In this document: one piece after another, positions 7,419 through 16,422 of the stretch
Numbering within the stretch: the stretch's first letter is position 1
Layout of the letters: every line of letters begins with the position of its first letter
Made by a program: the position numbers and the translations under genes
Source: Micromonospora sp. CP22
Lineage (GTDB): Bacteria > Actinomycetota > Actinomycetes > Mycobacteriales > Micromonosporaceae
Assembly: GCF_009712475.1 (NCBI RefSeq)
Contig: NZ_VCJO01000002.1
Location: 248,001 to 312,000 of the forward strand
Direction: 5' to 3'
DNA length: 64,000 bases
Notes under the pieces: model-generated
Seen by the model: only the letters and a program-made list of their open reading frames with translations
Databases searched by the model: none
What the model was told of the DNA's origin: nothing

Positions 7419-8471
7419 ATGGGGCTCGCTGGTTCCGTCGTACCGGATCGTCCGCGCTGGCAGCGCGCCCTGCGGGTGGCCCGGTTGGCGGCCATCGGCA
7501 CGGGTGCCACGGTGGCGGCTGCGGCAGCGACGACCGGGGTGCTCTTCGGGCAGGCCCGACAGGCCCGGCGCACCATTCCGATGGCCGAGGCACCGCCACC
7601 GCGCTGCGACGGCGTCTACGGCGCGAAGTTCCCCGGGCCCGCCATCACCATGGTCATCCTCGGCGACTCGTCGGCCGCCGGTTACGGGGTACACCGACGG
7701 CGGGAGACGCCGGGCGCGCTGTTGGCCACCGGTCTGTCCCGACGCCTCCAACGACCCGTCCGGTTGCACCGCTTCGCGGTGGTGGGTGCCATCTCGGCCG
7801 GGCTGAAGTTCCAGGTCGAGGCGGCCCTGGAATGCGACCCCGATGTGGCGGTCATCCTCATCGGCGGCAACGACGTCACCAACCGTACGCCGCCGGCCCT
7901 GGCCGTGCGTTACCTCGTCGAGGGGGTCCGCGCGCTGCGCGCGGCCGGTGCCGAGGTGGTCGTCGGCACCTGCCCCGACCTGGGCGCCATCCGCCCCATC
8001 CAGCCGCCGCTGCGCTGGCTGGCCCGCCGGTGGAGCCGGCAACTCGCCGCAGCGCAGACGGTCGCGGTGGTCTCCGCCGGAGGCTGGACGGTCTCCCTCG
8101 GCGACCTGCTCGGTCCCCGGTTCGACGCCGAGCCGGGGCGGATGTTCGCCTGGGACCGGTTTCATCCCTCCGCGGACGGATACGCGGCGGCTGCCGCCGC
8201 GCTGTTGCCGACCGTGATCTCCGCTCTGGGGCACGGTGCCGAACGCAGACCTACGCCAACCCGCCGCGAAGGCGTACGGTCTTTGCCGAAGGCCGCGCAG
8301 GAGGCGGCGCGGCACCCTGGGACGGAGGTCAGCGGCACGCAGGTCCGTGGCAGCGAGAGCGGTCCGGCCGGTCGTTGGGCGCAGTTGCGTCGGCGGCGGC
8401 GCTTCGGGATCGCGCCGATGCCACAGCCGGCACCCACCGTCGACTCACCGGCAGCGGAAGGATTCTCATGA
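7419..8471 (+). CDS. SGNH/GDSL hydrolase, membrane-anchored (copy 1)
   Basis: A 350-aa esterase/lipase-like protein. Residues about 20-45 form a hydrophobic segment after a basic stretch, so the catalytic domain is probably extracellular and anchored. SGNH blocks are present: GDSSAAG with nucleophile Ser84, Gly in the AISAG segment, GGNDVTN (block III Asn), and DRFHPSADGY with catalytic Asp and His. The tail after about residue 285 is basic, low-complexity and unique to this copy. The next gene is a paralogue, so the pair looks like a tandem duplication. Substrate unknown; a lipid or cell-wall acyl ester is possible. The gene seems to be transcribed without a leader. Confidence 0.87.
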   Translation: MGLAGSVVPDRPRWQRALRVARLAAIGTGATVAAAAATTGVLFGQARQARRTIPMAEAPPPRCDGVYGAKFPGPAITMVILGDSSAAGYGVHRRRETPGALLATGLSRRLQRPVRLHRFAVVGAISAGLKFQVEAALECDPDVAVILIGGNDVTNRTPPALAVRYLVEGVRALRAAGAEVVVGTCPDLGAIRPIQPPLRWLARRWSRQLAAAQTVAVVSAGGWTVSLGDLLGPRFDAEPGRMFAWDRFHPSADGYAAAAAALLPTVISALGHGAERRPTPTRREGVRSLPKAAQEAARHPGTEVSGTQVRGSESGPAGRWAQLRRRRRFGIAPMPQPAPTVDSPAAEGFS

Positions 8472-8523
8472 CCGAGCGGATCAGGGGGCGATGCGGTTTC
8501 GACGCAGACCCGAGGGTGACGCC

Positions 8524-9327
8524 ATGACCGCCCTCCCTCACGGCAGCCGGGTCGCCGCGCGGGTCGCCCGCACCGCCGCGCTCTCTCTGCTCGCCGGCGC
8601 GCTCGGCGGGGCTGCGGTGCTCGCCGGCGAGGCCGTGGTGGCGCGCAACCGTCGATACGCCCAACCCGAACTCGGACTGGCGCTGCGGGCGACTGTCGGG
8701 CGGGCCGGCACCCCACCGCTGCGCCTGGTGCTGCTCGGTGACTCCTCCGCTCTCGGCGTCGGTGTCGACCGTCTCGGCGACACCATCGGCGGGCAACTGG
8801 CGGAGCTGCTCGCCGAAGGGCCGGGCGGGCGTCAGGTGCACCTGTCCAGCGTCGGTGTCTCCGGTTCCCGCTCCACCGACTTGGCCACCCAGGTGGCTCG
8901 GGCGCTGCTCGGTGAACGGCCGGACGTGGCGGTCATCCTGGTCGGTGCCAACGACGTCACCAGCATGCGGCGTCCGACCGAGGCCGCCGCCTACCTCGGT
9001 GCGGCCGTGCACCGGCTGCGCCAGGCCGGTGTCGAGGTCGTGGTGGGCACCTGCCCGGATCTCGGCGCCGTACGCGCGATCGCGTCGCCCCTGCGGCAGG
9101 TCGTCGGATGGATGGGACGTCGCGTCGCCCAGGCGCAGACCGCTGCGGTGCTCGACGCCGGCGGGTCGGTGGTCGACCTGGCCACCGAGACGGGCCCGGT
9201 GTTCCGGGCCGATGCCGGCACCTTCTGCCACGACGGTTACCACCCCTCCGCCGACGGTTACCGGGTCTGGGCCCACGCTCTGCTGCCGGCGGTGGTCGCC
9301 GCCGCGGCCATCGCCTCCCGCCACTGA
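8524..9327 (+). CDS. SGNH/GDSL hydrolase, membrane-anchored (copy 2)
   Basis: A 267-aa paralogue of the gene just upstream, with the same order of blocks: an N-terminal hydrophobic anchor (about residues 12-35), GDSSALG with nucleophile Ser74, GANDVTS, and HDGYHPSADGY near the end. It lacks the long basic C-terminal tail of copy 1 and has the usual family length. ATG 8524 follows GAGG by about 8 nt and lies 52 nt after the first gene's stop, so the two are likely cotranscribed. M. tuberculosis has a similar exported GDSL protein beside a thiolase gene, as here. Confidence 0.87.
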   Translation: MTALPHGSRVAARVARTAALSLLAGALGGAAVLAGEAVVARNRRYAQPELGLALRATVGRAGTPPLRLVLLGDSSALGVGVDRLGDTIGGQLAELLAEGPGGRQVHLSSVGVSGSRSTDLATQVARALLGERPDVAVILVGANDVTSMRRPTEAAAYLGAAVHRLRQAGVEVVVGTCPDLGAVRAIASPLRQVVGWMGRRVAQAQTAAVLDAGGSVVDLATETGPVFRADAGTFCHDGYHPSADGYRVWAHALLPAVVAAAAIASRH

Positions 9328-9407
9328 GCGACTCGGCGGTCGTTCCGGGTGGCGCGGGGTGACATTTCCGGCTGCCAGAAAACTTCCGCTGCAAGTTACC
9401 GGCGAGT

Positions 9408-9413
9408 TAACGT
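9408..9413 (+). promoter_or_regulatory. -10 element of a leaderless transcript (thiolase)
   Basis: TAACGT ends 6 nt before ATG 9420, which fits transcription starting on the ATG. Confidence 0.5.
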
Positions 9414-9419
9414 GGCGGT

Positions 9420-10682
9420 ATGCCGATTGAGTCGTCCCGCGACGCCGTCATCGTCGCCACCGCCCGCTCCCCCATCGGCCGAGCCCACAAGGGGTCCCTC
9501 CGCGAACTCCGCCCGGACGATCTGGCCGCCACCATCGTTCAGGCGGCCCTCGACAAGGTGCCGCAGCTCGACCCGCGACACATCGACGACCTTTACCTCG
9601 GGTGCGGCCTGCCCGGCGGCGAACAGGGCTTCAACATGGCCCGCGTGGTCGCCGTGCTGATGGGTCTCGACGGTCTGCCCGGCGCCACCCTCACCCGCTA
9701 CTGCGCCTCCTCGTTGCAGACCACGCGGATGGCCATGCACGCGATCCGCGCCGGTGAGGGAGACGTCTTCATCTCCGCCGGTGTCGAGATGGTCTCCCGG
9801 TACGCCCGCGGCAGCTCCGACGGCCTGCCCCCGGAGGCTCAGGCCCTGGTCGGGGGCGGTTGGGAGAATCCCCGCTTCGCGCAGGCACGCGAGTTGTCCA
9901 AGGCCCGCGCCGAGGCCGACGCGCCGGTCTGGACCGACCCGCGCGAACGCGACGCGCTGCCCGACGTCTACCTGTCCATGGGGCAGACCGCCGAGAACCT
10001 CGCCCAGGTGTACGACGTGAGCCGCGAGGACATGGACGCCTTCGGCGTACGCAGCCAGAACCTGACCGAGAAGGCGATCGCCGACGGCTTCTGGGCCCGC
10101 GAGATCACCCCGGTCACCACGCCCGACGGCACCGTGGTCAGCGCCGACGACGGCCCCCGCGCCGGGGTGACCCTGGAGGCGGTCTCCGCGCTCAAGCCGG
10201 TCTTCCGCCCCGATGGCCGGATCACCGCCGGCAACTGCTGCCCGCTCAACGACGGGGCCGCCGCCGTGGTGGTGATGAGCGCCCAGCGGGCCGAGGAACT
10301 GGGCGTGACCCCGCTGGCGCGGATCGTGTCGACGGGAGTCACCGCGCTGTCCCCGGAGATCATGGGCCTCGGTCCGGTGGAGGCGAGCCGCCAGGCGCTC
10401 GCACGCGCCGGCATGACCATCGACGACGTCGATCTGGTCGAGATCAACGAGGCGTTCGCCGCCCAGGTGATCCCGTCGTACCGCCAGCTCGGCATTCCGG
10501 AGGAGAAGCTGAACGTGATGGGCGGCGCGATCGCCGTCGGTCACCCCTTCGGGATGAGCGGCGCCCGGATCACCGGCACGCTGCTCAACGCCCTCCAGTG
10601 GCACGACGCGACCATCGGTCTGGAGACCATGTGCGTCGGCGGCGGGCAGGGCATGGCGATGGTCATCGAGCGCCTCAGCTGA
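9420..10682 (+). CDS. fadA: Acetyl-CoA C-acyltransferase (thiolase)
   Basis: A 420-aa degradative-type thiolase that cleaves 3-ketoacyl-CoA in beta-oxidation or condenses acetyl-CoA. All catalytic residues are visible: nucleophile Cys95 in LTRYCASSLQ, the NEAFAAQ motif, His375 in IAVGHPFGMSGAR, and Cys405 in ETMCVGGGQG. GHPFG and the NEAF loop point to the FadA/FadI type rather than a biosynthetic PhaA. No fadB-like gene is adjacent, so the partner lies elsewhere. It is convergent with a small hypothetical gene. Confidence 0.93.
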   Translation: MPIESSRDAVIVATARSPIGRAHKGSLRELRPDDLAATIVQAALDKVPQLDPRHIDDLYLGCGLPGGEQGFNMARVVAVLMGLDGLPGATLTRYCASSLQTTRMAMHAIRAGEGDVFISAGVEMVSRYARGSSDGLPPEAQALVGGGWENPRFAQARELSKARAEADAPVWTDPRERDALPDVYLSMGQTAENLAQVYDVSREDMDAFGVRSQNLTEKAIADGFWAREITPVTTPDGTVVSADDGPRAGVTLEAVSALKPVFRPDGRITAGNCCPLNDGAAAVVVMSAQRAEELGVTPLARIVSTGVTALSPEIMGLGPVEASRQALARAGMTIDDVDLVEINEAFAAQVIPSYRQLGIPEEKLNVMGGAIAVGHPFGMSGARITGTLLNALQWHDATIGLETMCVGGGQGMAMVIERLS

Positions 10683-10723
10683 CGACAGGCCCGCCGGTCG
10701 CGGCCGGTGCGCGTCCCTGGTGG

Positions 10724-11053
10724 CTAGAGCGCGGCCCGGGTCGCCGCCACCTCGGTGGCGGCCCGAGCCAGCGCCTCCTCGCCCGCGTCGGCGGCAAGCA
10801 GGTCGGCGGTCACCACCCGGAGCTGGTCGGGCAGGGCGAGGTCGTTGTCGAGCCGGGGTACGGCTCGACGTGGCTGCCCTTCTGCGTCCGCCGCCAGGTT
10901 GGCGATCTCCTGCACCAGCCGGTGCACCAGATCCGCCCGGGACACGTTGCCGGTCGACGCGGGTGCCGACCACCGTGGCTGCTGCCAGTGGCCGACCTGC
11001 CGGACCAACAGCTCGACCCCCCGCGCCACCTCAGCCCCAGCGTCCGTCTCCAC
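10724..11053 (-). CDS. Hypothetical protein (about 109 aa)
   Basis: I do not recognise a family. The protein is soluble, mostly helical and acidic; HWQQPRW and the segment RADLVHRLVQEIANLAADAEG look structured. Start chosen at GTG 11053, since TAGAGT on the minus strand (11061-11066) ends 7 nt before it, as in a leaderless transcript. Upstream in-frame sequence is basic and low in complexity. It sits between the convergent thiolase and the Bax-inhibitor gene. Confidence 0.6.
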   Translation of the reverse strand: METDAGAEVARGVELLVRQVGHWQQPRWSAPASTGNVSRADLVHRLVQEIANLAADAEGQPRRAVPRLDNDLALPDQLRVVTADLLAADAGEEALARAATEVAATRAAL

Positions 11054-11195
11054 CCCCCGAACTCTACGCACCCGCCCCACCGTCCCGGCGGGTGCCGAAC
11101 GGTGTGATCGGCGCCCAGGATTCAACGGGCGGGATGACGACGGCGCCCGCCCCGGGGTGGGGCGGGCACCAGTCGGTCAGTCGGCGACGACCAGG

Positions 11196-12029
11196 TCAGT
11201 CTTCGCCCTGGAAGTAGCTCAGCAGACGCAGCATCTCGATGTAGAGCCAGATCAGGCTGACCAGGATGCCGAACGCGGCCACCCAGGAGTAGCGCTGCGG
11301 CAGGCCCATCCGGACGCCGTCCTCGACCTCCTTGAAGCTGAGCACGAAGCTCAACGAGGCCACCACGATGCAGACGATGCTGAACCCGATAGCCAGCGGG
11401 CTGCCGTCACGCAGGCCGGTGTTGACGCCGAACATGGCCAGCACCAGGTTGATCAGCATGACGGCGAAGAGACCCGCCATCACCGCGATCATGCCCTTGA
11501 CGAACTTCGGCGTCGCCCGGATGACCCGCGCCTTGTAGAGCATGGTCATCACGAAGAAGACACCGAAGGTGGCGGTGACCGCCTGGAGCACGATGCCGTC
11601 GTACATCGACTCGAAGAACTTGCTCACCGCTCCGACGAGGACACCCTCGACGGCCGCGTACGCGACCACGAGCGCCGGGTTCGCCATCCGGGAGAACGAG
11701 ATGATCAGGCCGAGCACCAGGCCGACGACGGCCGCGCCGATCCAGGCGACGCCGAGCAGCGCGTCGGGCACCAACGCCCACGCCGCCGCGGCGGCGACGC
11801 CGACGATGGCCAGGAGGGTGACCGTCTTGACGACCACGTCGTCGATCGACATGGGGGTGACCGCCGGCGGGGCCGACGGGAAGCCGGGCGCGCCGGGGTA
11901 ACCGGCCTGCGGCGGGTACTGCTGGGGGTAGCCGGGCTGTCCGTACGGCCCGGACGGGGCGTACCCGGCGGCCCGCTCCCGCTCGGCCGCCTGACCGAGC
12001 CGAGCGAGCACCGGGTTCGAAGTCTTCAC
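11196..12029 (-). CDS. Bax inhibitor-1 / YccA-family membrane protein
   Basis: A 277-aa polytopic protein. The first 70 residues are soluble and rich in Pro, Gly and Tyr (GPYGQPGYPQQYPPQAGYPG). Seven hydrophobic segments follow from about residue 85 to the end, the usual BI-1/YccA number, with FFVMTMLYKARVIRATPKFV in the middle typical of the actinobacterial branch. Members in other organisms have been linked to proton or calcium leak and to FtsH regulation; the role here is unknown. GTG 12029 is preceded by GGGAGG at 8 nt. Monocistronic, with the tRNA-Leu gene upstream on the same strand. Confidence 0.88.
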   Translation of the reverse strand: MKTSNPVLARLGQAAERERAAGYAPSGPYGQPGYPQQYPPQAGYPGAPGFPSAPPAVTPMSIDDVVVKTVTLLAIVGVAAAAAWALVPDALLGVAWIGAAVVGLVLGLIISFSRMANPALVVAYAAVEGVLVGAVSKFFESMYDGIVLQAVTATFGVFFVMTMLYKARVIRATPKFVKGMIAVMAGLFAVMLINLVLAMFGVNTGLRDGSPLAIGFSIVCIVVASLSFVLSFKEVEDGVRMGLPQRYSWVAAFGILVSLIWLYIEMLRLLSYFQGED

Positions 12030-12133
12030 TTTACTGGCCTCCCTAAGGGGGTCGTGGCACGTCAACGCGCCATACAAGAGTAAACGCCCGGCACGACCCG
12101 ATGGCGACGGGAAGGCTGAGCGATCGCTGAGAG

Positions 12134-12214
12134 TGCCCGGGGCGGGGGTCGAACCCGCACGCCTTGCGGCAGCCGCTTTTAAGGCGGCCGTGTCTGCCGT
12201 TCCACCACCCGGGC
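12134..12214 (-). tRNA. tRNA-Leu (anticodon UAA), bldA-type
   Basis: The 7-bp acceptor stem GCCCGGG/CCCGGGC is perfect, with discriminator A and no encoded CCA. The anticodon stem GCCGC/GCGGC holds the loop CTTAAAA, so the anticodon is UAA (plus-strand bases 12179-12181). The long variable arm (GCC-GCAA-GGC) and the T-loop GGTTCGACCCC are as expected for leucine. This isoacceptor reads TTA, the rarest codon at this GC content; its Streptomyces counterpart is bldA, which gates development and secondary metabolism. Confidence 0.96.
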
Positions 12215-12303
12215 GGGTGACACCGACGCGCCGACACGCACGGTGCAGTGCACACGGTAGCGGGTTCGTCGCCGCTGCGGCGTCCCCCGTCGATCACCGC
12301 AGC

Positions 12304-12309
12304 TAGGGT
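12304..12309 (+). promoter_or_regulatory. -10 element of a leaderless transcript (membrane protein)
   Basis: TAGGGT ends 7 nt before GTG 12317. This spacing supports the GTG over the in-frame ATG at 12248, which would lie upstream of the promoter. Confidence 0.5.
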
Positions 12310-12316
12310 CGAGGCC

Positions 12317-14173
12317 GTGAGCAGCGGCCCACCCACCGCCCCCACCGAGGACGTGGCGACATCGGTTGGTCACCCCCTCACCCGGGTACGCCCGCAGCCG
12401 CTGCGGCGCTGGGTCCGGGCCGTCGCTCAGCACCGCGCCGACCTGCTGGCAGGGCTGTTCTTCGCGGCGCTCGCCGGCATCCTCACCCACCGGCTCTGGG
12501 CCGACCCGAGCGGGCTGGTGCTCGCCCTCAACCCCGAGGACCAGGTGCTCTACGAGTGGTTCCTGGCCGTCGACGCGCGGGCGCTGCTGGGCGACGTCGG
12601 TCTGGCCACCGACCGGCTCAACGCCCCGGACGGGGTCAACCTGATGGCCAACACGTCGGTGATCGCCCTCGGTGTGCTGTTCGCCCCGGTCACCCTGCTG
12701 TTCGGCGCTCCGGTCACCTTCGTCCTGCTGGTGTCGGTCAACCTCGCCGGTACCGCCACCGCCTGGTACCTACTGTTCAGCCGCATGCTGCGGGCCCACC
12801 GGGCCGCCGCCGCGCTGGGCGGCGCGTTGTGCGGCTTCGCTCCCGGGATGGTGTCGCAGAGCAACAGTCACCTGCACATGACGGCGCAGTGGCTGCTGCC
12901 GGTCATCGTCTGGCTGGTGGTACGCCTGCTGCGGGCCGCCGACCCCGCCGTCCGGCCCGGGGCGGCTGCCGTTCGGCCCACCGCCGCTGCGGACCGGCGT
13001 CGGCTCGCCACCTCCTCAGCAGGGCTCGCCGCCGCCGTCACCGCCCAGGTGCTCATCGGTGAGGAGGTGCTGTTCCTCACCGCGCTCACCCTGCTGGTGA
13101 TGGCGCTGACGATCATCGTCGTGGACCGTGACCTGGCTCGTCGCGCACTACCCGCCTTCGCCGGTGCGATGGCCCTCGCCACCGGGCTGGCCCTGCTGGT
13201 GCTCCTGTACCCGTTGTGGTTCCAGTTCGCCGGTCCCCTCGGCGTCGCCGACGGCATGTTCAGCCCGCACTACTTCTCGGCCGACCTGGCCAGCTGGTGG
13301 GCGATCTCACCGCTGTCCCTGCTCGGGGACGAGCGTTCCGCCGACCTGAGCACCGGTCCGGCCGAGTACAACACCTTCCTGGGCTGGCCGCTGCTGGTGG
13401 TCACCATCGGGTGCGCCATCTGGCTGGGACGTCGACCGCTGGTGCTGGCCTGCACCGTCGGCCTTGTGGTGATGGGCGCGCTGTCACTCGGCCCCGAGGT
13501 GGTCCTCGACGGCGAGGGCACCGGCGTGTCCGGGCCGTACGCGCTGCTCGCCGGCCTTCCGGTGGTCGACGGTGCGCTGCCGATGCGGTTCGCCCTGGCC
13601 GCCCCGCCGCTGATCGCGACGCTCCTGGTGTCGGCGGTCGACCGGGCGCTACGTGCCCGGGGCCGCACCCGTCGGCTGACCCTGGTCGCGGTCGCCGTGG
13701 CGGTGGTGCCGCTGCTCCCGGCACCGCTGCCCACCGCGCACCGGCCGCCGGTTCCACAGTTCATCACCGATGGCCACTGGCGGGCCTGTGTCGAACCGGG
13801 TGGGGTCCTGGTGCCGGTGCCACTGGCCACACCGAAGCAACCCTGGCCGATGCGGTGGGCGACCGCCGCGAACGCCGAGTTCGGCATGCCGGAGGGATTC
13901 TTCATCGGCCCGCACGGTCGGGGCGGCAGCGCCGCGATGGGTGTCGCCCCACGACCCACCTCCGCGCTGCTGGCCGAGGTGGCCCGCAGCGGCCTCCGGC
14001 CGGTCGTCGGCGACGAGCAGCGCCGACAGGCTGCGGCGGACGTCGAGCACTGGGGCGCCTCGTGCGTGGTCCTGGCGGCCGACACCGCGCACGCCGACAG
14101 CCTGCGCCTGACGCTGGAGGCGCTGTACGGCCCGTCGGCCCGGATCAGCGACGCCTGGTTCTGGCGGGTCTGA
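12317..14173 (+). CDS. Large polytopic membrane protein, GT-C-like
   Basis: About 618 aa with some ten hydrophobic segments between residues 45 and 480, then a soluble C-terminal domain of roughly 130 aa. The first outer loop contains NPEDQVLYEWFL, and acidic residues there are usual in GT-C glycosyltransferases that use polyprenyl-phosphate sugars. This suggests, but does not prove, transfer of a sugar across the membrane. Similar actinobacterial proteins are mostly annotated as unknown membrane proteins. Start supported by a -10 element 7 nt upstream. It is convergent with ndh, with two palindromic repeats in the gap. Confidence 0.7.
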   Translation: MSSGPPTAPTEDVATSVGHPLTRVRPQPLRRWVRAVAQHRADLLAGLFFAALAGILTHRLWADPSGLVLALNPEDQVLYEWFLAVDARALLGDVGLATDRLNAPDGVNLMANTSVIALGVLFAPVTLLFGAPVTFVLLVSVNLAGTATAWYLLFSRMLRAHRAAAALGGALCGFAPGMVSQSNSHLHMTAQWLLPVIVWLVVRLLRAADPAVRPGAAAVRPTAAADRRRLATSSAGLAAAVTAQVLIGEEVLFLTALTLLVMALTIIVVDRDLARRALPAFAGAMALATGLALLVLLYPLWFQFAGPLGVADGMFSPHYFSADLASWWAISPLSLLGDERSADLSTGPAEYNTFLGWPLLVVTIGCAIWLGRRPLVLACTVGLVVMGALSLGPEVVLDGEGTGVSGPYALLAGLPVVDGALPMRFALAAPPLIATLLVSAVDRALRARGRTRRLTLVAVAVAVVPLLPAPLPTAHRPPVPQFITDGHWRACVEPGGVLVPVPLATPKQPWPMRWATAANAEFGMPEGFFIGPHGRGGSAAMGVAPRPTSALLAEVARSGLRPVVGDEQRRQAAADVEHWGASCVVLAADTAHADSLRLTLEALYGPSARISDAWFWRV

Positions 14174-14197
14174 AGCCGCCCGAACGAATGGCCGGCT

Positions 14198-14253
14198 GTT
14201 AAAAGGGGGCCCCTGCTCTACCGGAGACGATAAGAAGGGGCCCTTCCTTACAC
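14198..14253. repeat. Pair of palindromic intergenic repeats
   Basis: Two copies of the element described at 5331-5466: 14198-14221 (GTTAAAAGGGGGCCCC...) and 14230-14253 (ATAAGAAGGGGCCCTTCC...). They lie between the convergent membrane-protein and ndh genes. The second copy supplies the TAA stop of ndh. Confidence 0.8.
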
Positions 14254-15573
14254 CTTGGCCGGTGGCTGGGACGCTTCGGCGAACTCCTCGCGCGGGTCGT
14301 GCAGCTGGCCGAGGGCGACCACCTCGCGCTTGAGGACGAACGCCAACGTCCAGTCGACCACCACCCGGACCTTCCGGTTCAGCGACGGGATGCGGCTCAT
14401 GTGGTACGTCCGGTGCATGAACCACGCCGGCCACCCGGTCATCTTGATGCCGTAGACCTGGGCGACACCCTTGTGCAGACCGAGGCTGGCCACGCTGCCC
14501 GCGTGCTTGTGCTTGTAGGCGACCGGCTCCCGGCCCCGGATCACGGCGACGATGTTGTCGGCCATCCGCTGCGCCTGGCGTACGGCGTGCTGCGCGCTCG
14601 GCGAGCAGTAGTTGCCCGGCGGCTTGGTCAGGTCCGGTACGGCAGCACAGTCACCGGCACTCCACGCGCCCTCGACCACGCGGTCACCGTCGACCACCTG
14701 CAACGTCGGCAGGCAGGTGACCCGGCGGCGCTCCTCGCGGGGGAAGTCGGTCGCGTCCAGCATCGGTGACGGCTTCACGCCGGCGGTCCAGACGATGGTG
14801 TCCGCGGCGAAACTGTCCCCGTCGGAGAGCTTGACCACCCCGTCGACGCAGGACTCCAACCGGGTGTCGAGGCGGAGGTCCATGTCCCGCTTCAACAGCT
14901 GCTGCACCGTGTAGGCGCCCATGTCCCGGTCGACCTCCGGCAGCACCCGCTGGGTGGCCTCGACCAGCACCCATCGCATGTCCTTGACGTTCAGCTCCGG
15001 GTAGTACTTCAGCGCGTGGCGGGCCATGTCCTCCATCTCGGCCAACGCCTCGATGCCCGCGTACCCACCACCGACGAAGACGAAGGTCAACGCACGACGG
15101 CGCACGTCCGGGTCGGTCGTGGCGGCGGCCACGTCGAGCTGTTCGAGCACGTGGTTACGCAGATAGATGGCCTCACCGATGGTCTTGAAGCCGATGCCGT
15201 GCTCGTGCAGCCCGGGGATCGGCAGGGTCCGGGAGACCGAGCCCGGGGCGACCACCACGTGGTCGTAGGTGATCTCGCGGGGCGGGCCGACGATCGGCTG
15301 CACCGTGGCGGTCTTGTTCGCATGGTCGATTCGGGTGACCGCACCGGCCACCACCGTGCACCGGCGCAACTCCCGGCGCAGCGGCACCACGGCGTGCCGT
15401 GGGGAGATGTTTCCCGCCGATGCCTCGGGCAGGAACGGCTGGTACGTCATGTGCGGCTGGGGGTCGACGACCACGACCTCAGCCTCACGGGAACTCAGCT
15501 TCTTCGACAGGCGCAGCGCCGCGTAGAGACCGACGTGCCCGGCGCCCACCACAAGGATCCGCTTCGGATTCAC
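14248..15573 (-). CDS. ndh: Type II NADH dehydrogenase (NADH:quinone oxidoreductase)
   Basis: A 441-aa non-proton-pumping flavoprotein that passes electrons from NADH to the menaquinone pool at the inner face of the membrane. The FAD dinucleotide fold is at the start (ILVVGAGHVGLYAA); a second one for NADH is near residue 170 (FVFVGGGYAGIEALAE). TIVWTAGVKPSP and GDCAAVPD are typical of the FAD end, and the hydrophobic C-terminus fits a membrane-associated helix. I use GTG 15573; in-frame ATG codons further up give an unlikely basic extension. Its stop codon comes from the palindromic repeat. Confidence 0.92.
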   Translation of the reverse strand: MNPKRILVVGAGHVGLYAALRLSKKLSSREAEVVVVDPQPHMTYQPFLPEASAGNISPRHAVVPLRRELRRCTVVAGAVTRIDHANKTATVQPIVGPPREITYDHVVVAPGSVSRTLPIPGLHEHGIGFKTIGEAIYLRNHVLEQLDVAAATTDPDVRRRALTFVFVGGGYAGIEALAEMEDMARHALKYYPELNVKDMRWVLVEATQRVLPEVDRDMGAYTVQQLLKRDMDLRLDTRLESCVDGVVKLSDGDSFAADTIVWTAGVKPSPMLDATDFPREERRRVTCLPTLQVVDGDRVVEGAWSAGDCAAVPDLTKPPGNYCSPSAQHAVRQAQRMADNIVAVIRGREPVAYKHKHAGSVASLGLHKGVAQVYGIKMTGWPAWFMHRTYHMSRIPSLNRKVRVVVDWTLAFVLKREVVALGQLHDPREEFAEASQPPAKV

Positions 15574-15726
15574 ACCTCCATCTTTCCCCCACCGGCAGCA
15601 GTAATCCCGGCGCGGCCGGCTTCTGTGACCGAGCACAAGCCCGCTGTGACGCCGCTAACGCGGCTGGTGGGAGCAACCCTGAGGCGGTGGCAGCGCTCAC
15701 GCTCGGAGGCACTCCAGGCCCCCGCG

Positions 15727-16302
15727 TCACCTGCGTCGCAGCAGCCCAGCCAGCAACGCGGTCACCCCGACGGCGAGCAGCAGACCGGCGATGGTGACCA
15801 CCTGCCAGCCTCCGTCACCGGCCCGGACGTCGGCCAGTTCGAGCAGCAGCACGCCGAGCACCGACGTGGCGAGCAACACGCCGGCGGCACGGGTGAGCCA
15901 ACGCACTATCACGTCCGGGTCCAGCACGGCGTCGTACGGCAACACGGCCACCAGCGCGCAGAGCGTATGGGTCAGGTAGAGCGCCGACGCCACCGCCAGC
16001 AGCCGCCACAGCGCGATCGGCCGGTCGTACCCCTCGGTGGCGAGCAGCCACCCGCCGACCGTGACCAACGCGGCGAAGGTCGGCCAGAGCCGGCGCGGCA
16101 TCAGGGCCGGCAGCACCGCGACCGCCACCAGCGGGCCCAGCGCCTCCCCGACCACGACCTCCACGGGGTACGCCAGCAGCAACCCGGTAAGTGCGCTGAG
16201 AAAGATCCCCACCCGGATCAGCAGGGGAGCCAGGGAGATCCGCGTCGCGGCCGTCCGCAGCGCGCGGACCCGCCCGACGATCGACCCCACCATCTCGCTC
16301 AC
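15727..16302 (-). CDS. Hypothetical membrane protein after the MoxR/DUF58 genes
   Basis: A 191-aa protein with about five hydrophobic segments (for example FLSALTGLLLAYPVEVVVGEAL and LLLELADVRAGDGGWQ followed by a last helix). I do not recognise a named family. It is the last gene in the row DUF4129, small membrane protein, MoxR, DUF58. Mycobacterial MoxR/DUF58 operons also end with membrane proteins, so a shared role is plausible. GTG 16302 is preceded by GGAAGG at 8 nt; ATG 16293 is an alternative. The start lies in a 59-bp tandem repeat that separates it from DUF58. Confidence 0.7.
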   Translation of the reverse strand: MSEMVGSIVGRVRALRTAATRISLAPLLIRVGIFLSALTGLLLAYPVEVVVGEALGPLVAVAVLPALMPRRLWPTFAALVTVGGWLLATEGYDRPIALWRLLAVASALYLTHTLCALVAVLPYDAVLDPDVIVRWLTRAAGVLLATSVLGVLLLELADVRAGDGGWQVVTIAGLLLAVGVTALLAGLLRRR

Positions 16303-16422
16303 CGAGCTGGCCTTCCGTTCGCGACTGCGGGACTCCGCTGCGCTACATTCCTCGCGCTCACCGAGCTGGCCTCTCGTTCGCGACTGCGGGACTCCGCTGC
16401 GCTACATTCCTCGCGCTCACCG
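16296..16422. repeat. 59-bp tandem repeat, two units plus a fragment
   Basis: Two units (16296-16354 and 16355-16413) differ at only two adjacent positions (CTTCC/CTCTC), and 16414-16422 begins a third. The core reads GCGACTGCGGGACTCCGCTG followed by CGCTACATTCCTCGC. The repeat spans the gap between DUF58 and the last gene of the operon and includes the end of one gene and the start of the other. The near identity suggests recent duplication. Confidence 0.9.

Noticed and set aside
15626..15639. TGTGACCGAGCACA palindrome upstream of ndh as a Rex or CRP site
   Set aside because: Half-sites are too close together (14 bp in total) for either consensus.
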